The notes below the pieces were generated by a model. It saw only the letters and a program-made list of their open reading frames with translations. It did not search any database and was not told the DNA's origin. Shown piece after piece: positions 29,469 through 31,100 of a DNA stretch of 31,100 bases; the stretch's first letter is position 1; each line of letters begins with the position of its first letter. The DNA lies in the NCBI GenBank assembly GCA_016987375.1, contig PJRA01000343.1, positions 23,515-54,614 of the forward strand, in the 5' to 3' direction. A program made the position numbers and the translations under genes. This DNA is from Brachionus koreanus. Taxonomy: Eukaryota; Rotifera; Eurotatoria; Ploima; Brachionidae.

Positions 29469-29716
29469 AAAATTTTGGCATAGTAAAATTTTTGATCAAA
29501 TTTCATTTTTCAAAAATAATCAAAACATTTTAAATGCGCAATCAAATTTCAATGCATTTTTAGAAATTCGAAGCCTTTTACAAAAGTCTTATAATAAAGC
29601 TTTGAAATGTTACAAAAATTCAAAAATCTGCATTGAAATTTAATTGCGCATTTAAAATGTTTTGATTATTTTTGAAAAATAAAATTTGATCAAAAATTTT
29701 ACTATGCCAAAATTTT
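29469..29716. mobile_element. Complete 248-bp inverted-repeat element (family 2)
   Basis: The arms 29469-29556 and 29629-29716 are 88 bp each and match as reverse complements at 86 of 88 positions. The core is 72 bp with no coding capacity. Outer sequence is AAAATTTTGGCATAGT; an internal ATTTTTGATCAAATTT recalls family 1. No convincing target duplication is visible in the A/T-rich flanks. The near-identity of the arms suggests either recent insertion or recent conversion between arms. Confidence 0.75.
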
Positions 29717-30108
29717 TTAGAATAAAATCTATAGGTTTAATGATAGAAAAATTTTTAGGAAATTATCTTTAAAGCTAAATATTAATAATTTCTCAAAATT
29801 GATAAAGAAGTTTTTTAAAATCTAAAATCATTTAAAACAAAATATCAAAATTATTTTAAATATTAGAATTCAAATTATTATATCAATTAAAATAGTATAA
29901 CATATTAAAGTAGTATCATAAAGATGGAATATCTTTGATAACTACCGAACCCACAAATACATTCTATAAAACATCATCAACTTAATCTGGTTTTTCATTC
30001 ACTGATAACAATGAAACGGTCAATCATTTAATCCAATTACTACAACTGCGTCTTAACAACTATTTTAACAACAATGTCAACTTTACTAACGATAAAGAAG
30101 GCTGTAAT
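29717..30108. other. AT-rich spacer, no gene
   Basis: No supported coding sequence. It ends in a (TAG)n run at 30109-30123 that adjoins the LINE fragment. Confidence 0.4.
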
Positions 30109-30141
30109 TAGTAGTAGTAGTATTAGAAGCAGTAATAGTAC

Positions 30142-30239
30142 GAAATGCTATGGATACTTTCGTGTATTGGGATGCTCAATCGTTTTTGCAGCTTTATAAA
30201 ACATATGTTAGGCCGCATCTAGAATACTGTGCACCTGCC
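30142..30239 (+). pseudogene. LINE fragment (RT C-terminal block)
   Basis: The frame reads TFVYWDAQSFLQLYKTYVRP then HLEYCAPA, the block just after the reverse-transcriptase palm in CR1/Jockey-like LINEs. It is the very segment missing from the copy at 19590-20905. It stops abruptly at about 30239, where antisense ankyrin-coding sequence begins. A short TAG-repeat tract precedes it. Confidence 0.7.
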
Positions 30240-30926
30240 TGCAAAATGCATCGGGGTAAACTTCTGATCAATCATCTTCGATTTAAAATCACAACCATTT
30301 TTTATCAAAAGTTTTGCACATTCTTCTTGCTGGAATTCGCATGCGAGATACAACGGTGTCTTTTTTAAATCGTCAGTTTGGTTAAGGAATTCCGTTAAGT
30401 AGTTTGTTTTTTCTTCTTCTTTAATTTTTTCTGCTTTTAATTTTTCTTCTTAAATTATCTTCTTTAATAAACTCAAGTTTCCAGTAATTGCAGCAAAATG
30501 TAACTGTTTTGTCTCATTAGACTGAATATTTTTATTTTGAGTATTTTGAGTTTATATTACCTAACCCATTAATATTGATCATAAAGTCAACTAAATCCTT
30601 ATTATTATAATAACAAGCCAAATGAATAATACTTAGATCTTGATTATTTCTTTTAATCGTGTAACCTTTTTCAACACATTTTTTAAACAGCATAGTGTTG
30701 TAATCGTTTTGATTTTTTAATTCTACAGTTTGTAAACATGCCAAATGATAAAGACGATTCTCGTCTTTTCGATCAGTAAACGAAAAATTTTTTTTATCAT
30801 TAATTTCTATAAGCTGATTATATTGATAATCGGTTAATTCTTTCCTTTTTATTTTTTTTACTAACTCATGAATAAAATTTATTTCATTATTTTGATATTG
30901 ACATTCATCTTTATTTAGAACTTTTT
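30240..30926 (-). pseudogene. Ankyrin-repeat gene fragment, broken
   Basis: From 30926 downwards the minus strand is open through VLNKDECQYQNNEINFIHEL, ENRLYHLACLQTVEL, LSIIHLACYYNNKDLVDFMI. It then shifts frame in an AACTCAAAATACTCAAAATA tract near 30540-30555, continues as KQLHFAAITGNLSLLKKII, meets a TAA near 30453, and goes on with KKTPLYLACEFQQEECAKLL and TPMHFA up to the LINE junction. These are four or five ankyrin units (xTPLHxA--x-x--xxL). The frameshift, stop and truncated 3' end support a pseudogene. An intron in place of the frameshift was considered: donor GTAATA exists, but the only nearby acceptor gives a stop. The 5' end may be an exon boundary (AAAAAAAAG at ~30928) or the start of decay. 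Confidence 0.65.
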
Positions 30927-31100
30927 TTTATATATTTAGTTAAATCAAATGGTTAATAAAATTAAAAAGTAAATCATACTTTTTCCGTTTCTCAGATTCT
31001 GAATAAACGAATATATACAATTATGTCAGTCATCAATGACATATCGTTCATTATGTGAAAAATCACGTCCCATTTTTTAATTAAAAAAAAAAATTCTAAT
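30927..31100. other. AT-rich window edge
   Basis: No supported feature. It could hold upstream intron or exon sequence of the ankyrin fragment, which cannot be judged at the window end. Confidence 0.3.

Noticed and set aside
1..31100. tRNA or rRNA genes
   Set aside because: No sequence with a T-loop GGTTCGANTCC-type box paired to an acceptor stem, and no rRNA core, was noticed by eye; a covariance search was not possible.

Overview
The window looks like a piece of a very AT-rich metazoan nuclear genome. Genes are split by small GT-AG introns, mostly 46-76 nt, and lie among many decayed transposons. The gene families (SOWAH, calpain, TatD-type nuclease, Ly6/uPAR-type three-finger protein, RNF4-like RING) are animal-type. 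The base composition, tiny introns, FLYWCH/MULE relics and LINE relics with TTA-rich tails would fit a rotifer such as a monogonont; that placement is inference.

Layout: 1-1622 AT-rich DNA with a GC-richer island. 1623-2416 (+) five-exon gene joining a tetrapeptide-repeat region to a C-terminal RING finger. 2718-3188 (-) unrecognised single-exon gene. About 3613-4562 inverted-repeat element. 5986-9811 (+) SOWAH-type ankyrin gene, nine exons, with an antisense LINE relic in its large intron. 12508-12769 relic of a MULE transposase. 13134-14531 (+) TatD-family nuclease, five exons. 15528-17316 (+) two-exon calpain with an intact catalytic triad and a C-terminal CIIM. 17858-18469 (-) small secreted Ly6/uPAR-like gene in six tiny exons. 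18985-20905 LINE relics, one carrying a nested 338-bp element. 21377-24568 (-) a VWA-domain gene split near its 5' end by a 342-bp inverted-repeat element with a perfect 9-bp target duplication. 24458-27387 a duplication of that gene's 5' end surrounding a broken FLYWCH/MULE transposase. 27400-30926 further relics (Tc1-like, gag-like, inverted-repeat element, LINE, ankyrin).

The host genes look like independent neighbours, not an operon or pathway. The strongest observations are: the VWA gene whose present start codon lies inside a transposon arm; the RING protein with a bactofilin-like [IV]xGx repeat; the calpain ending in a CaaX box; and two inverted-repeat families whose arms share a GATCAAA core. 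All exon models were built by reading splice sites and frames by eye and have no transcript support here.
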